From positions 1 through 64,000 of the forward strand of contig CAYOIB010000006.1 in NCBI GenBank assembly GCA_964403935.1: a DNA stretch of 64,000 nt, written 5' to 3'. The position numbers were made by a program, and so were the translations under genes. This document shows, piece after piece, positions 1 through 7,962 of this stretch. The notes under the pieces were generated by a model. That model did not search any database, was not told where the DNA came from, and saw only the letters and a list, made by a program, of their open reading frames with translations. How positions within the stretch are numbered: the stretch's first letter is position 1; every line of letters starts with the position of its first letter. The DNA comes from SLLG01 sp964403935. GTDB lineage: Bacteria > Verrucomicrobiota > Verrucomicrobiia > Opitutales > Oceanipulchritudinaceae.

Positions 1-118
1 CGGGATGGGTTCATGAGAGCCATGAACGAGACAGGCTGGATGGACGAAAGGACTCAGCAGCCGCGGCTCCCCCTCCATGAGGTCGACTCAGGTCAGTTAT
101 GCCGAGATCGCTGCCCAT

Positions 119-149
119 GCCGCACTTTGCGCCAGCCGGGAAGTGCGGC
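119..149 (-). terminator. hairpin downstream of flgL
   Basis: A perfect 9-bp inverted repeat (GCCGCACTT / AAGTGCGGC) with a 13-base loop lies 13 bases past the flgL stop codon, at the end of the third flagellar unit. There is no T-tract, so it may stabilise the mRNA 3' end or need a factor to terminate. The remaining bases 1-118 show no convincing gene. Confidence 0.35.
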
Positions 150-162
150 GGTCGCCTCGGAT

Positions 163-1065
163 TCAGATGAAGTCGAGGAGCGACAGATCCATGATGCGGC
201 CGGTGGATTGGAGGGCGGCTTGGTATGAAGTCTGGAGCTGGGTGAGGCGGACGATGGTCTCTGCGATATCGATATCGAGGTCGCTGGAGATGAGGCGCTC
301 GAGTTCGTTGAAGCGGGCAAGGTTGATCCTGGAAGTGACATTCATGCTTTGCTGCATGGCACCAAATTCGACGAGATTGACGAGGATGGTGAGGTCGGCT
401 TCTTCGAGGTCGCTTGTGAGGGTGGTGACGCCGGCAATGTCCTCGGTCTGGAGGGCGTTGCGGAAGGAGATCAGGTTGCTCACCCAATCACCGATTTCGG
501 CGTTGATGGCTCCTTTGGGGAAAGGGGCTATGCGGGCTCCTTCTCCGATGCGGATCTGGACGTCGTCTTCCGGGTCGACGGTGCCATTGTAGGTTACACT
601 CACGATGTTGCCGTCGGCATCGCGTGTGGCGACGAAGGGTGTTTCGGAGGTCGCGGCCCCGCTGAAGACATAGTCGCCCCCGAGTTTGGTATTGAGGACA
701 CGGAGGCTTTGTTCGAGGAGCTGATTTACCTGAAGGGCCCGGGCGCGGTAATCGGCGCTCTCGGTGAGTCCGTCGGAGTTGTTGGCAAGGTTGGAGGCTT
801 CGTTGGCGAGGATCTTGAGTTGCTCGAAGGAGGCCATACTGAACTCGGCGACGGTCTGGGCGCGTACGAGGTTCGCGTTGTGGGCCTGGATCTGGCTCTT
901 TTCGGTGAGGGTGTCGAGGGCCCGGCCCATGGCGCGGGGATCGTCTTCAGCGCTCTGGATCTTCTGACCGGTGGCTAACTGTATCTGAGTTTTGACTTGT
1001 TGTGCATTGAGCTTGTGGAGCTGGCGCACAATGGAGTCGGAGTAGGCGTAGGAAGGAATGCGCAT
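163..1065 (-). CDS. flgL: flagellar hook-associated protein 3 (hook-filament junction)
   Basis: FlgL forms the junction between hook and flagellin filament outside the cell. The 300-residue product is the normal size for FlgL. Its N-terminal ~120 residues form the flagellin-like coiled coil (IQLATGQKIQSAEDDPRAMG), and the C-terminus is the matching helix ending in SLLDFI. It is the last gene of the flgF-led unit, 18 bases after flgK, which is the usual flgK-flgL pairing. No clear Shine-Dalgarno precedes the ATG, so coupling to flgK translation is likely. The flagellin gene itself is not in the window. Confidence 0.93.
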   Translation of the reverse strand: MRIPSYAYSDSIVRQLHKLNAQQVKTQIQLATGQKIQSAEDDPRAMGRALDTLTEKSQIQAHNANLVRAQTVAEFSMASFEQLKILANEASNLANNSDGLTESADYRARALQVNQLLEQSLRVLNTKLGGDYVFSGAATSETPFVATRDADGNIVSVTYNGTVDPEDDVQIRIGEGARIAPFPKGAINAEIGDWVSNLISFRNALQTEDIAGVTTLTSDLEEADLTILVNLVEFGAMQQSMNVTSRINLARFNELERLISSDLDIDIAETIVRLTQLQTSYQAALQSTGRIMDLSLLDFI

Positions 1066-1083
1066 GGTGAAAGGTTAAGTCGG

Positions 1084-2493
1084 TTAGCGGCCAAGCTGGT
1101 TGACCAAGGTGTCGAGCATGTTGTCGACCACGTTAAAGACGCGGGATGTCGCTTGAAAGGCCCGTTGGAAAACGAGGAGCTGAGAGACCTCCTCATCGAG
1201 CGAGACGCCACTGATCTCATCGCGGCGGCTTTGGATAAGCTGCCGGACGGAGGCCTGAATCTCGTGGCGGTTCTGGTGGTCCTGAATTTCCTGGGCGAGG
1301 TTGGTGATGAGGCGTGAGGCAAACTGGACAGCGGTCGAATTGCCGAGGGCGGAGATGGGCTTGCCTGCGAGGTCGGCGATGGCCTGAGCCAGTTCGTTTG
1401 CGCCGCTGTTCCCAGTGGTGGAGCTTTGGAGGGTGTTGAAATTCAAGGAAGGATCAGCGCGGAAGGTAGCGGCGGTGGTGCCGGAGGGATCGAAGAAGTT
1501 GTTTCCGGTGATGGAATAAAGATCATTCACCTCGCTGACCAACGATGCGACCAAGGTATCAATTTCATTGCGCAAGCCTCCAAGGGTCTCATCGCGCACA
1601 CGAATAATGGAAGCGAGTGTTCCGGCGCTGAGGTCGAGGGGATTGGAGGTGTCCATTTTGAGCACGACCTGCCCCGCGCTATCGAGGGTGATGTGACGGG
1701 CCTCCTCCGCAGGAGCCACAAGTGCGACGCGGCCGGCGGCGGTATCCACCAGAAGAGAGACCTGCCCGTGGGCACCGGGCTGCTCGACGACGGTGAAGGA
1801 GAAGGATTCGGCCAGCTCTTCGAGAAGGGCTTGTCGTTTGTCGCGGAGGTCCAGGCCGGAGCCTGGTTTGCCGATTTCGACCTTAGCGATTTCACGGTTG
1901 AGACTGGAGAGGGTTTCGAGCTGTTCGTTGACCCGCGCAACATCGCCGGAGATTTGTTCAGCGAGGACATTGTGGAGATTCTCGAGGCGGGCATCGATCC
2001 GGTTGAACTCTTCGGTGAGGGCCGAAGTTTTCTGGAGAAGCACCTGCCTTACGGTTGGGTCGTTGGGGCGGGCGGCAAAGGATTCAAAGGCATTGAAGAA
2101 GTCACTGATGCCGGCACGCAACCCGCCACCTGAAGCGGCCACATCATCGATGAACTGTGCATCATTGGTGCGATCGAGGTATTCTCCCATGCTGGACAGG
2201 GCTTGGCGCAGACGGAAGATAGAGGCCTCCAGTCCTTTCTCATGAGAGATTTCGGCAAGAAGCTGACGATCAAGAAGGGCGTCCCGGATGTGCTCAAAAC
2301 CAAGAGCGGTGAGGCCCGAGCTTTGTGGGCCTTGTGGGGTGTCGACAACACCGGTGCTGCCCACAACGACACGCTGACGCGCGTACGTCGGGTCGTTCAT
2401 ATGGGTGATGTTACGTCCCGCGAGCTCGACCGCGCGGCTGTGCGCCTGGATGGCGTTGGCGGTGGATTTGAGGCTGCCAAAGAGACCGGACAT
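1084..2493 (-). CDS. flgK: flagellar hook-associated protein 1
   Basis: FlgK is the first hook-filament junction protein, located outside the cell. The 469-residue sequence has the rod/hook N-terminal signature (AGRNITHMNDPTYARQRV, residues ~26-43) and the conserved C-terminal helix (SLDEEVSQLLVFQRAFQATS). The middle is a variable domain containing the YSITGNNFFDP segment typical of FlgK. It follows the flgN-like chaperone gene by 24 bases and precedes flgL, the common junction-protein order. No good ribosome-binding site is visible before its ATG. Confidence 0.95.
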   Translation of the reverse strand: MSGLFGSLKSTANAIQAHSRAVELAGRNITHMNDPTYARQRVVVGSTGVVDTPQGPQSSGLTALGFEHIRDALLDRQLLAEISHEKGLEASIFRLRQALSSMGEYLDRTNDAQFIDDVAASGGGLRAGISDFFNAFESFAARPNDPTVRQVLLQKTSALTEEFNRIDARLENLHNVLAEQISGDVARVNEQLETLSSLNREIAKVEIGKPGSGLDLRDKRQALLEELAESFSFTVVEQPGAHGQVSLLVDTAAGRVALVAPAEEARHITLDSAGQVVLKMDTSNPLDLSAGTLASIIRVRDETLGGLRNEIDTLVASLVSEVNDLYSITGNNFFDPSGTTAATFRADPSLNFNTLQSSTTGNSGANELAQAIADLAGKPISALGNSTAVQFASRLITNLAQEIQDHQNRHEIQASVRQLIQSRRDEISGVSLDEEVSQLLVFQRAFQATSRVFNVVDNMLDTLVNQLGR

Positions 2494-2517
2494 GGGTGCA
2501 GGGGTAGAGGTGAGGCG

Positions 2518-3021
2518 TTAGGTGCGAACGGCGTAGTGAGCCCCCGCGAGCGGCTCCGCTTCGCTGAGGGTGCCTTTGCGCCCGTAGGTCGAGAGGTTCT
2601 TGCGGTGGGGTGTCAAGGCCTCGCGCAATTGAGCATTGAGGGTGTGGGCCCGCTGGAGAAGCACATGGTTCTGTTGCATGTGTTTGCGGGTGGTTGCCAC
2701 CATATTTCGGGTTTCGTCGAGAAGTGCTTCGATCAACGGGCGGAAGGCCTCGGGGGCATACTGAGAAATTTCGCGCACGCTGCGTATTTCCGATTCTGTT
2801 CCGGCCAAGCTCTGTTGACGGGTCCGCCGTGTTTCACTCAAGTCGCTAAGGGTGGGGATGTGATCTTCCATTGCGGCCGTGCTCGCCTGGAGGGCATCGG
2901 CATCACGCTGAAGGATTGTCTGGCGCTGGTGATCGATCAGGCGCTGCAGCTCGCCGAAGCCTTCGAGCTCAGAGCGAAGGGCGTCGATGAATTCCGACCA
3001 GTGGGGGGGGGCTGAAGTCAT
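2518..3021 (-). CDS. flgN: FlgN-like export chaperone for FlgK/FlgL
   Basis: This 167-residue, mostly helical and coiled-coil protein has no membrane segment. Its placement directly before flgK and flgL, its size and its helix-rich composition (for example residues 20-50 and 100-140) match the FlgN family, which keeps FlgK and FlgL export-competent in the cytoplasm. Its ATG overlaps the flgJ stop by four bases (ATGA), so the two are translationally coupled. Sequence similarity to characterised FlgN is weak by eye, so the family call rests mainly on context. Confidence 0.6.
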   Translation of the reverse strand: MTSAPPHWSEFIDALRSELEGFGELQRLIDHQRQTILQRDADALQASTAAMEDHIPTLSDLSETRRTRQQSLAGTESEIRSVREISQYAPEAFRPLIEALLDETRNMVATTRKHMQQNHVLLQRAHTLNAQLREALTPHRKNLSTYGRKGTLSEAEPLAGAHYAVRT

Positions 3022-3353
3022 GATTTCCCGGGTACGGGGGTGGAAGGCTGGCTGGGGTTGGGGAATTGAAATTGCATTTGCAGCATGTCAGCGATGCCAA
3101 ACATCCCCGTTTCGGAGAGGCTTTGGGAAAGGACATCTGCGATCATATAGCGGTGGATACTGTCGCCTCCACCTGCGCCGCCTTCCGGTTGGGCGAGAAG
3201 AGGGGTGAGCGATTGTTCGAGCATCTGTCGGATGAAGATGCCTTCAAACTGCTTGCAGGCCTCGCGCAGCTCATCGGGGCGGGGCGTGGGGACTTGGGCC
3301 ACGGGTCCGGGGGGCGAGGATGTGAGGGGCGGGACTGAAGGAGAGATGTCCAT
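3018..3353 (-). CDS. flgJ: FlgJ-like rod-assembly protein (rod-binding domain only)
   Basis: The 111-residue protein matches only the N-terminal rod-capping half of FlgJ (ELREACKQFEGIFIRQMLEQSL, then GGDSIHRYMIADVLSQSLSE). The C-terminal muramidase domain of enterobacterial FlgJ is absent, as in many phyla, so peptidoglycan opening for the rod must depend on a separate enzyme not seen here. A Pro-rich leader precedes the domain. It sits 11 bases after flgI and overlaps the flgN-like gene by four bases. Confidence 0.85.
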   Translation of the reverse strand: MDISPSVPPLTSSPPGPVAQVPTPRPDELREACKQFEGIFIRQMLEQSLTPLLAQPEGGAGGGDSIHRYMIADVLSQSLSETGMFGIADMLQMQFQFPNPSQPSTPVPGKS

Positions 3354-3364
3354 TGCGTTTGAGA

Positions 3365-4471
3365 TCAGTTGACGATGAGTTCGGCCTGGAGGGCACCGGC
3401 CCGCTTTAACGATTGGAAGATCGCCATCATATCGCGTGTCGTCAGGCCGAGGGCATTAAGGGCATAGGTGAGGGATTCCAGCGTCGGGAGGCTTTCAAGG
3501 TAGCCAAAGCCACTGTCGACTTCGGTGATGACAACCTCACCGACTTCGCCGACGACGGTTTCGCCGCTGGAAAAAGGCTGGGGCTGGCTGACTACCGGGG
3601 TCACAGCGACGCTGATGGTCAGGCTTCCATGGCTGATCGCCACTTCGGAAATGCGGACGTTGCTTGTGGCCACAATGGTGCCGGTGCGTTCATTGAGGAC
3701 CACGCGGGCGACGGAATCGGGCTGAACCGAAATCGAACCGAGGGCTGCGATGAAGTCGACAGGGTAGTCGCGGTAATCCTGGGGGACCCTGACGTCGACC
3801 AGGGCCGCGCTGCGGGCGAGGGCTGATTCGGGGAAGAAGCTATTGATTGTTTCGGCCATGCGGGCGGCTGTGATAAAATCCGGATTGATCAGGGAAAGCT
3901 GCACGCTGCCATTGGACCGAACGAGGCTGGTGGGGATCGTTTGTTCCACGATGGCCCCTCCTGTGATGACGCCGACGGTGGGGTGGTTGCGTTGAACGCT
4001 GGCACCACCGCCGCCCGCGAGCACACCACCGATAATGAGAGGTCCCTGCGCGACGGCATAGACGCGGTCATCCGCTCCGAGGAGGGGCGTCTGCAGCAAG
4101 ATGCCGCCTTGAAGGCTGTCGGCATCGCCGATGGAAGAAACGGTCACATCGATGCGCTGTCCCAGCTGGGCGGAGGCCGGAATATCGGCAGTGACCATGA
4201 CGGCGGCGATGTTGGCCGAGCGGAGGGTGGCGGTGGGAACGGTGATGCCGAAGCGACGCAAAGCATTTGCGATCGTCTGAATGGTGTAGATCGCTTGATT
4301 GCTGTCGCCGTCGCCGCTGAGGCCAACGACGATCCCATAACCCACGAGTTGGTTATCGCGGTCTCCGACAATTGTCGTGAGATCCTTGATACGGGAATTG
4401 GCCAGTGCCGGGAGGGCTCCTGCGAGGAATCCGAGGAGGGCAAGAAAGGCGATTCTTACGGGAAGGCTCAT
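3365..4471 (-). CDS. flgI: flagellar P-ring protein
   Basis: FlgI forms the periplasmic P-ring around the rod in the peptidoglycan layer. The chosen ATG (4471) gives 368 residues beginning with a clear signal peptide (MSLPVRIAFLALLGFLAGALP), cleaved near ALA-N. It lies four bases after the flgH stop. The reading frame stays open further upstream to 4663, but that part overlaps flgH and carries no FlgI-like sequence. Motifs such as RIKDLTTIVGDRDNQLVGYG and the C-terminal LNALGLTTRDMMAIFQSLK are diagnostic for the family. Confidence 0.95.
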   Translation of the reverse strand: MSLPVRIAFLALLGFLAGALPALANSRIKDLTTIVGDRDNQLVGYGIVVGLSGDGDSNQAIYTIQTIANALRRFGITVPTATLRSANIAAVMVTADIPASAQLGQRIDVTVSSIGDADSLQGGILLQTPLLGADDRVYAVAQGPLIIGGVLAGGGGASVQRNHPTVGVITGGAIVEQTIPTSLVRSNGSVQLSLINPDFITAARMAETINSFFPESALARSAALVDVRVPQDYRDYPVDFIAALGSISVQPDSVARVVLNERTGTIVATSNVRISEVAISHGSLTISVAVTPVVSQPQPFSSGETVVGEVGEVVITEVDSGFGYLESLPTLESLTYALNALGLTTRDMMAIFQSLKRAGALQAELIVN

Positions 4472-4475
4472 GACC

Positions 4476-5117
4476 TTAGAAAGGATTGACGGCATCATAG
4501 ATCCGAGTGAGCCAACCTTTTCGCTGGCTGTCTGAAATGCTGCCCTCGGAGATGAATTCGACATGGGCTTCGGCGATATTGGAGGAGAGGACCGTGTTGT
4601 CTCCGCGGATGTCGTCGGCCCGCACCAGTCCGCGGATATAAACGTAGGAATTCTCGTTTGCAAATATCACCTTGCGGACCCCTTCGATGACGAGATTCCC
4701 ATTTGGAAGGACATCCGTGACAAGAACGGCTGCGCGGGAGTTGAGATTCTGACGATTGCTGATTTGGCCCCCGCCACTGTATTCATTGCTTCCACCCCAT
4801 TGCATGCCCGGGAGCTCACCCCCTGAGGTGAGGCGTCCGGAGACGGCAGGGCTGTAGAGAAACTTTGCGATCTGATCATTGAGGGCGGCGTCGCGCTGGG
4901 TGGAGGTGCTCTGGCTAGCCGTCGCCTGTGTATTTTCAAGAATCGTAATGGTTAGAATATCTCCCACCCGGTTGGCCTTGCGGTCTGAGAACATGCTTTG
5001 GGCCTCTCGCCCATTATTATTCCAGAGCGATCCGGAAGGTGTGACATCGGCACTCTGCAAGCGGTGGGAGAGGCCCAGAACGAGAAAGTTGAGCAACAAA
5101 ATCGAAGCGGGCTTCAT
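4476..5117 (-). CDS. flgH: flagellar L-ring protein, without a lipobox
   Basis: FlgH forms the outer-membrane L-ring. The 213-residue protein is the right size and has conserved blocks (SLW near residue 30, DRKANRVGDILTITI, GNLVIEGVRKVIFANEN, RADDIRGDNTVLSS, and the C-terminal WLTRIYDAVNPF). The N-terminus is a hydrophobic signal sequence, but no cysteine follows it and the protein contains no cysteine at all, so it cannot be acylated like classical FlgH. It overlaps flgA by one base (TAATG). Confidence 0.93.
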   Translation of the reverse strand: MKPASILLLNFLVLGLSHRLQSADVTPSGSLWNNNGREAQSMFSDRKANRVGDILTITILENTQATASQSTSTQRDAALNDQIAKFLYSPAVSGRLTSGGELPGMQWGGSNEYSGGGQISNRQNLNSRAAVLVTDVLPNGNLVIEGVRKVIFANENSYVYIRGLVRADDIRGDNTVLSSNIAEAHVEFISEGSISDSQRKGWLTRIYDAVNPF

Positions 5118-5941
5118 TAGTTGGAGGCGTTAGGGGAGAGTTCGAGGCGGGCGCGCCCCGGTCCGGCCACGACAGCCTGGATTTCGCGACGCGTCTGCAG
5201 GTTGCGAAGGGTGATCGTGTCGCCTATTTGCCCGTTCTGGATGGCTTCAGCGACCATTGTGATTGAGAGCGTGCCTTGCTCGAGAATGACGTCCACCGTA
5301 TCCCCGCGGCGAATAGCCGGGCGGCTTTGGACGTCGCGCCAGGTCAAGGGTCGGCCTTCCATGATTGCGGAGGTGGCTTCGAGGTTATCGAGCGAGACCG
5401 ATGCGAGGATAGGCTTGTTTCGCTCACCGAGGGTGTTGAGGGGAGCGCGTTCGACCGAGGATTCGGAAACCGGATCCCCCCGGCGAAGGCGCTGTTTGAC
5501 CACCCAGGCGTCTTCCCAGACCTCAACATAGAAAGGGTGCCGGAACTGCGATGTGAGGCCCTTTCCGGTTCTGACCACCCATTCAAGGGTCAGGCGTGTT
5601 CCGGGAAGGGTGGGCGGGGGCGCAACCAGCTCAATCTCCCAGTCATCGACAAAGACCACGACAGCTGGAAGGGGCCGCACCGGTCGAAGTCGCAGTTCGC
5701 CTTCGACGTTGAGGTGGAGGTTCAGGGCCTGGCGGAGTTCCTCGACGAGAACGGACGGAGAAAGGCGTTCCCGTTTCTGAACATCCTCAGAAACGTCTTG
5801 GTGATGGGGGCTGGTGGGGCGTGCTTGGATCGTTGAAGAGAGAGGCCGGAGGAGATCGCTCAGCTCCGGTGAGGCGATCAGCGGCATGCCGGCAAGAAGA
5901 AGGCCTGCCAAGGCCAGCTTAATGGGAGTCATGGACCTCAT
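5117..5941 (-). CDS. flgA: flagellar P-ring assembly chaperone
   Basis: FlgA is a periplasmic chaperone needed for P-ring formation. The 274-residue protein has an N-terminal signal segment (IKLALAGLLLAGMPLIA) and a C-terminal SAF-like domain with the usual elements (RRGDPVSESSVE, GRPLTWRDVQSRPAIRRGDTV, GQIGDTITLRNLQTRREIQAVV). The N-terminal 100 residues are more variable, as in the family. Its ATG overlaps the flgG stop by four bases and its stop overlaps the flgH start, matching the flgA-flgH-flgI functional group. Confidence 0.92.
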   Translation of the reverse strand: MRSMTPIKLALAGLLLAGMPLIASPELSDLLRPLSSTIQARPTSPHHQDVSEDVQKRERLSPSVLVEELRQALNLHLNVEGELRLRPVRPLPAVVVFVDDWEIELVAPPPTLPGTRLTLEWVVRTGKGLTSQFRHPFYVEVWEDAWVVKQRLRRGDPVSESSVERAPLNTLGERNKPILASVSLDNLEATSAIMEGRPLTWRDVQSRPAIRRGDTVDVILEQGTLSITMVAEAIQNGQIGDTITLRNLQTRREIQAVVAGPGRARLELSPNASN

Positions 5942-6720
5942 CGCTTCAGCTGTGCTACCTGTTGCAACATTTGGTCGGACGTCTGGATGGACTTGGAGTT
6001 CACCTCGTAAGCACGCTGGGCCATGATCATATTGACCATCTCCTCAACGATATTGACGTTTGAGATTTCGAGATGGTTCTGGATGATCCCGCCAAATCCA
6101 TTCTCGCGGGGAAGTCCTTGATCGGGCACCCCGCTGGCCATTGTTTCGGCAAAGAGATTGCCGCCCAGGCTGCGAAGGCCGGCTGGATTATTAAAGCGCG
6201 CCAGTTGGATGCGGAAATTCTGGCTGCCGTCGGCGGTTTGCACGCTGACCTCACCGGTTCCCGAGACGGAGACGCCCGTGAACCCGGCCTGCAAGGGTTC
6301 AAAGCCGCTGAGGACGGGAAGACCGTCGCTCGTGGTGATGCGACCGTCCGACGCCACCTTGAATGCCCCTGCCCGGGTATAGGCCGTTGAGCCATCGGGC
6401 AGTTGAACCTCGAAGAAGCCGTCGCCTTCGATGGCCAGGTCAAGCATCTCCCCCGTCTGCTTGAGTGTGCCCTGAGTAAAGACCTTGGCAGTGGAAACAA
6501 CATCCGTCCCGTGCCCGATTTCGATACCGGTCGGGAGCACGTTGCCGTCACCTGTTTCCGCGCCGGCCTGGAGAGGTTGGTGGTAAAGCAGATCTTTGAA
6601 CTCGATCTTGCTGCGTTTGAACCCCGTTGTATTGGCATTCGCGAGGTTATGCGAGATAATGTTGAGGTTGAGTTGCTGGGCTTCCATCCCGGAGGCGGCG
6701 CTATAGAGAGAGAGTTGCAT
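5938..6720 (-). CDS. flgG: flagellar distal rod protein
   Basis: FlgG builds the distal rod. The 260-residue length is standard. The N-terminus (MQLSLYSAASGMEAQQLNLNIIS, with the rod motif NLANANTTGFKRSKIEFKDL) and the C-terminus (NVNIVEEMVNMIMAQRAYEVNSKSIQTSDQML) are textbook FlgG. It lies 23 bases after flgF in the same unit and overlaps flgA by four bases. Rod subunits are secreted through the type III apparatus, so no signal peptide is expected or seen. Confidence 0.97.
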   Translation of the reverse strand: MQLSLYSAASGMEAQQLNLNIISHNLANANTTGFKRSKIEFKDLLYHQPLQAGAETGDGNVLPTGIEIGHGTDVVSTAKVFTQGTLKQTGEMLDLAIEGDGFFEVQLPDGSTAYTRAGAFKVASDGRITTSDGLPVLSGFEPLQAGFTGVSVSGTGEVSVQTADGSQNFRIQLARFNNPAGLRSLGGNLFAETMASGVPDQGLPRENGFGGIIQNHLEISNVNIVEEMVNMIMAQRAYEVNSKSIQTSDQMLQQVAQLKR

Positions 6721-6743
6721 CGGTATTTAAGTTGGGTGAGCGA

Positions 6744-7484
6744 TCAAGTGGGGTTTCCGAGGGTCTGGATGGCTTTGCCTTGGAGTTCATCGATGGTCGT
6801 AATGAGCTTTTGGGCAGCCTCATAGGAACGAGAAATAGATATCAGATTGACCATCTCCCGGAGTGGTTCGACATTGGAGGTTTCGAGGTAGCCTTGCTGG
6901 ATCAGGTTGTGTTCGACGGGTTGCACGCCCGCGCGGTTCCCGGGGTCGGAAAAGTGCTGGTTGCCGAGCTTGGTGAGGTTCGATGGATCAACGAACTCAA
7001 AGAGAGCGAGTTGCCCGGATTCGCGTCCATCCTGGCTGAGGGTGCCGTCGCGTGCGACCGCTATGGGTCCATCCTGCGGGGGCAGGGAGATGAGGCCACC
7101 ATTCCCCAGAACGGGGAAGCCTTCTTTGGAAACCAAGGTTCCATCGGCGTTTAGGTGAAAAGAGCCGTCGCGGGTGTAGACGGTTTGTCCATCGGGTGTC
7201 TGGAGTCCAAAGAATCCATTTCCCTGAATGGCAAAGTCCATGGGGTTTCCCGTCGGACGTGATTCGCCAATGGCATAGTTGCGGGCGGATCTCGACCGGG
7301 GCATGGAAATCCCGGGAAGCGCAGCCGATCGGTGGGCGGCGGCTTTGGGCTCCACGCCTTCGATAGCGAAGGTCTGGCCTTTGAAGCCTGTGCTGGCTGA
7401 TGCGGAAAGGTTGCCGGCCACGGATCCCTGCCAGTCCTCCAGGACACTCATGTAGGCGGCAGAGGTATAGAGTCCAAAATCCAT
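6744..7484 (-). CDS. flgF: flagellar proximal rod protein
   Basis: FlgF is a proximal rod subunit. From the chosen ATG the protein is 246 residues, starting MDFGLYTSAAYMSVLEDWQ and ending with the rod C-terminal helix (EPLREMVNLISISRSYEAAQKLITTIDEL). Two upstream in-frame starts exist (7493 and 7565). The 7565 start would put the sigma-54 promoter inside the gene, and 7493 falls upstream of its predicted transcription start. The start at 7484 matches other FlgF N-termini and sits 13 bases after the promoter's -12 GC. It heads the third flagellar unit. Confidence 0.93.
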   Translation of the reverse strand: MDFGLYTSAAYMSVLEDWQGSVAGNLSASASTGFKGQTFAIEGVEPKAAAHRSAALPGISMPRSRSARNYAIGESRPTGNPMDFAIQGNGFFGLQTPDGQTVYTRDGSFHLNADGTLVSKEGFPVLGNGGLISLPPQDGPIAVARDGTLSQDGRESGQLALFEFVDPSNLTKLGNQHFSDPGNRAGVQPVEHNLIQQGYLETSNVEPLREMVNLISISRSYEAAQKLITTIDELQGKAIQTLGNPT

Positions 7485-7496
7485 GGACTTCATCAA

Positions 7497-7512
7497 AGCA
7501 TGCCACGTGCCA
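7497..7512 (-). promoter_or_regulatory. sigma-54 promoter of the flgF unit
   Basis: On the minus strand the sequence TGGCACGTGGCATGCT matches the -24/-12 consensus TGGCACGNNNNTTGCW with one mismatch and exact GG-to-GC spacing. The predicted transcription start falls 0-3 bases before the flgF ATG at 7484. It lies 154 bases past the end of the preceding orf94, consistent with a new transcription unit. The intervening 7513-7665 stretch contains an imperfect GC-rich inverted repeat and a run of six T on the minus strand at 7591-7596, possibly a weak terminator. Confidence 0.75.
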
Positions 7513-7665
7513 TAAGTTATATAGCGTTGGAGATCAGGAGCTTGATGAGGTCCGCCGTCAGCCAATGGCAGAAGGCCCCATCGGAGTGGGAAAAAACTGC
7601 ATGTGCGGCGGAAAATCCGGCCTCTTCAGGAGCTTGGGGGTTCTGGCCTTTGAGGATGGATAGGA

Positions 7666-7950
7666 TCAGCCTTGGAGTTCGAGGACGTGGCGTTCGCCGC
7701 ACCCACACTCGATGGTAAGCCGCGAAACCGCAGGCCCCACGCGCTCAATGCGAATCTGAGCGGGCGGGTGCGTTCGTCCCGTGCTCCCATTTTCGTCGTG
7801 GCCTCCGTTTTCAGCCAACGTGAGGTGGCTTTCATCGCCTGGCAGGCGGGGAGGCCATGGGGCGGCGGTGTGCGATTTCAAGAATGCGCCCATGGGAACA
7901 AACGGTGTCTGCTCTGAGTGGGTGGGGTCGGATGCGAGTGGAGAAGACAT
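7666..7950 (-). CDS. small CxC-motif protein at the end of the fliA-motAB unit
   Basis: This is a 94-residue protein of unrecognised family. The N-terminal half is Pro/His/Gly-rich and probably disordered. The C-terminal ~28 residues look folded (IRIERVGPAVSRLTIECGCGERHVLEL), with a Cys-Gly-Cys-Gly motif in a beta-like strand pattern, suggesting half of a metal-binding site. It begins 12 bases after motB and is followed by the flgF promoter, so it should be co-transcribed with the motor genes. No signal peptide or membrane segment is present. Function unknown. Confidence 0.6.
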   Translation of the reverse strand: MSSPLASDPTHSEQTPFVPMGAFLKSHTAAPWPPRLPGDESHLTLAENGGHDENGSTGRTHPPAQIRIERVGPAVSRLTIECGCGERHVLELQG

Positions 7951-7962
7951 AACGAATGCAAT

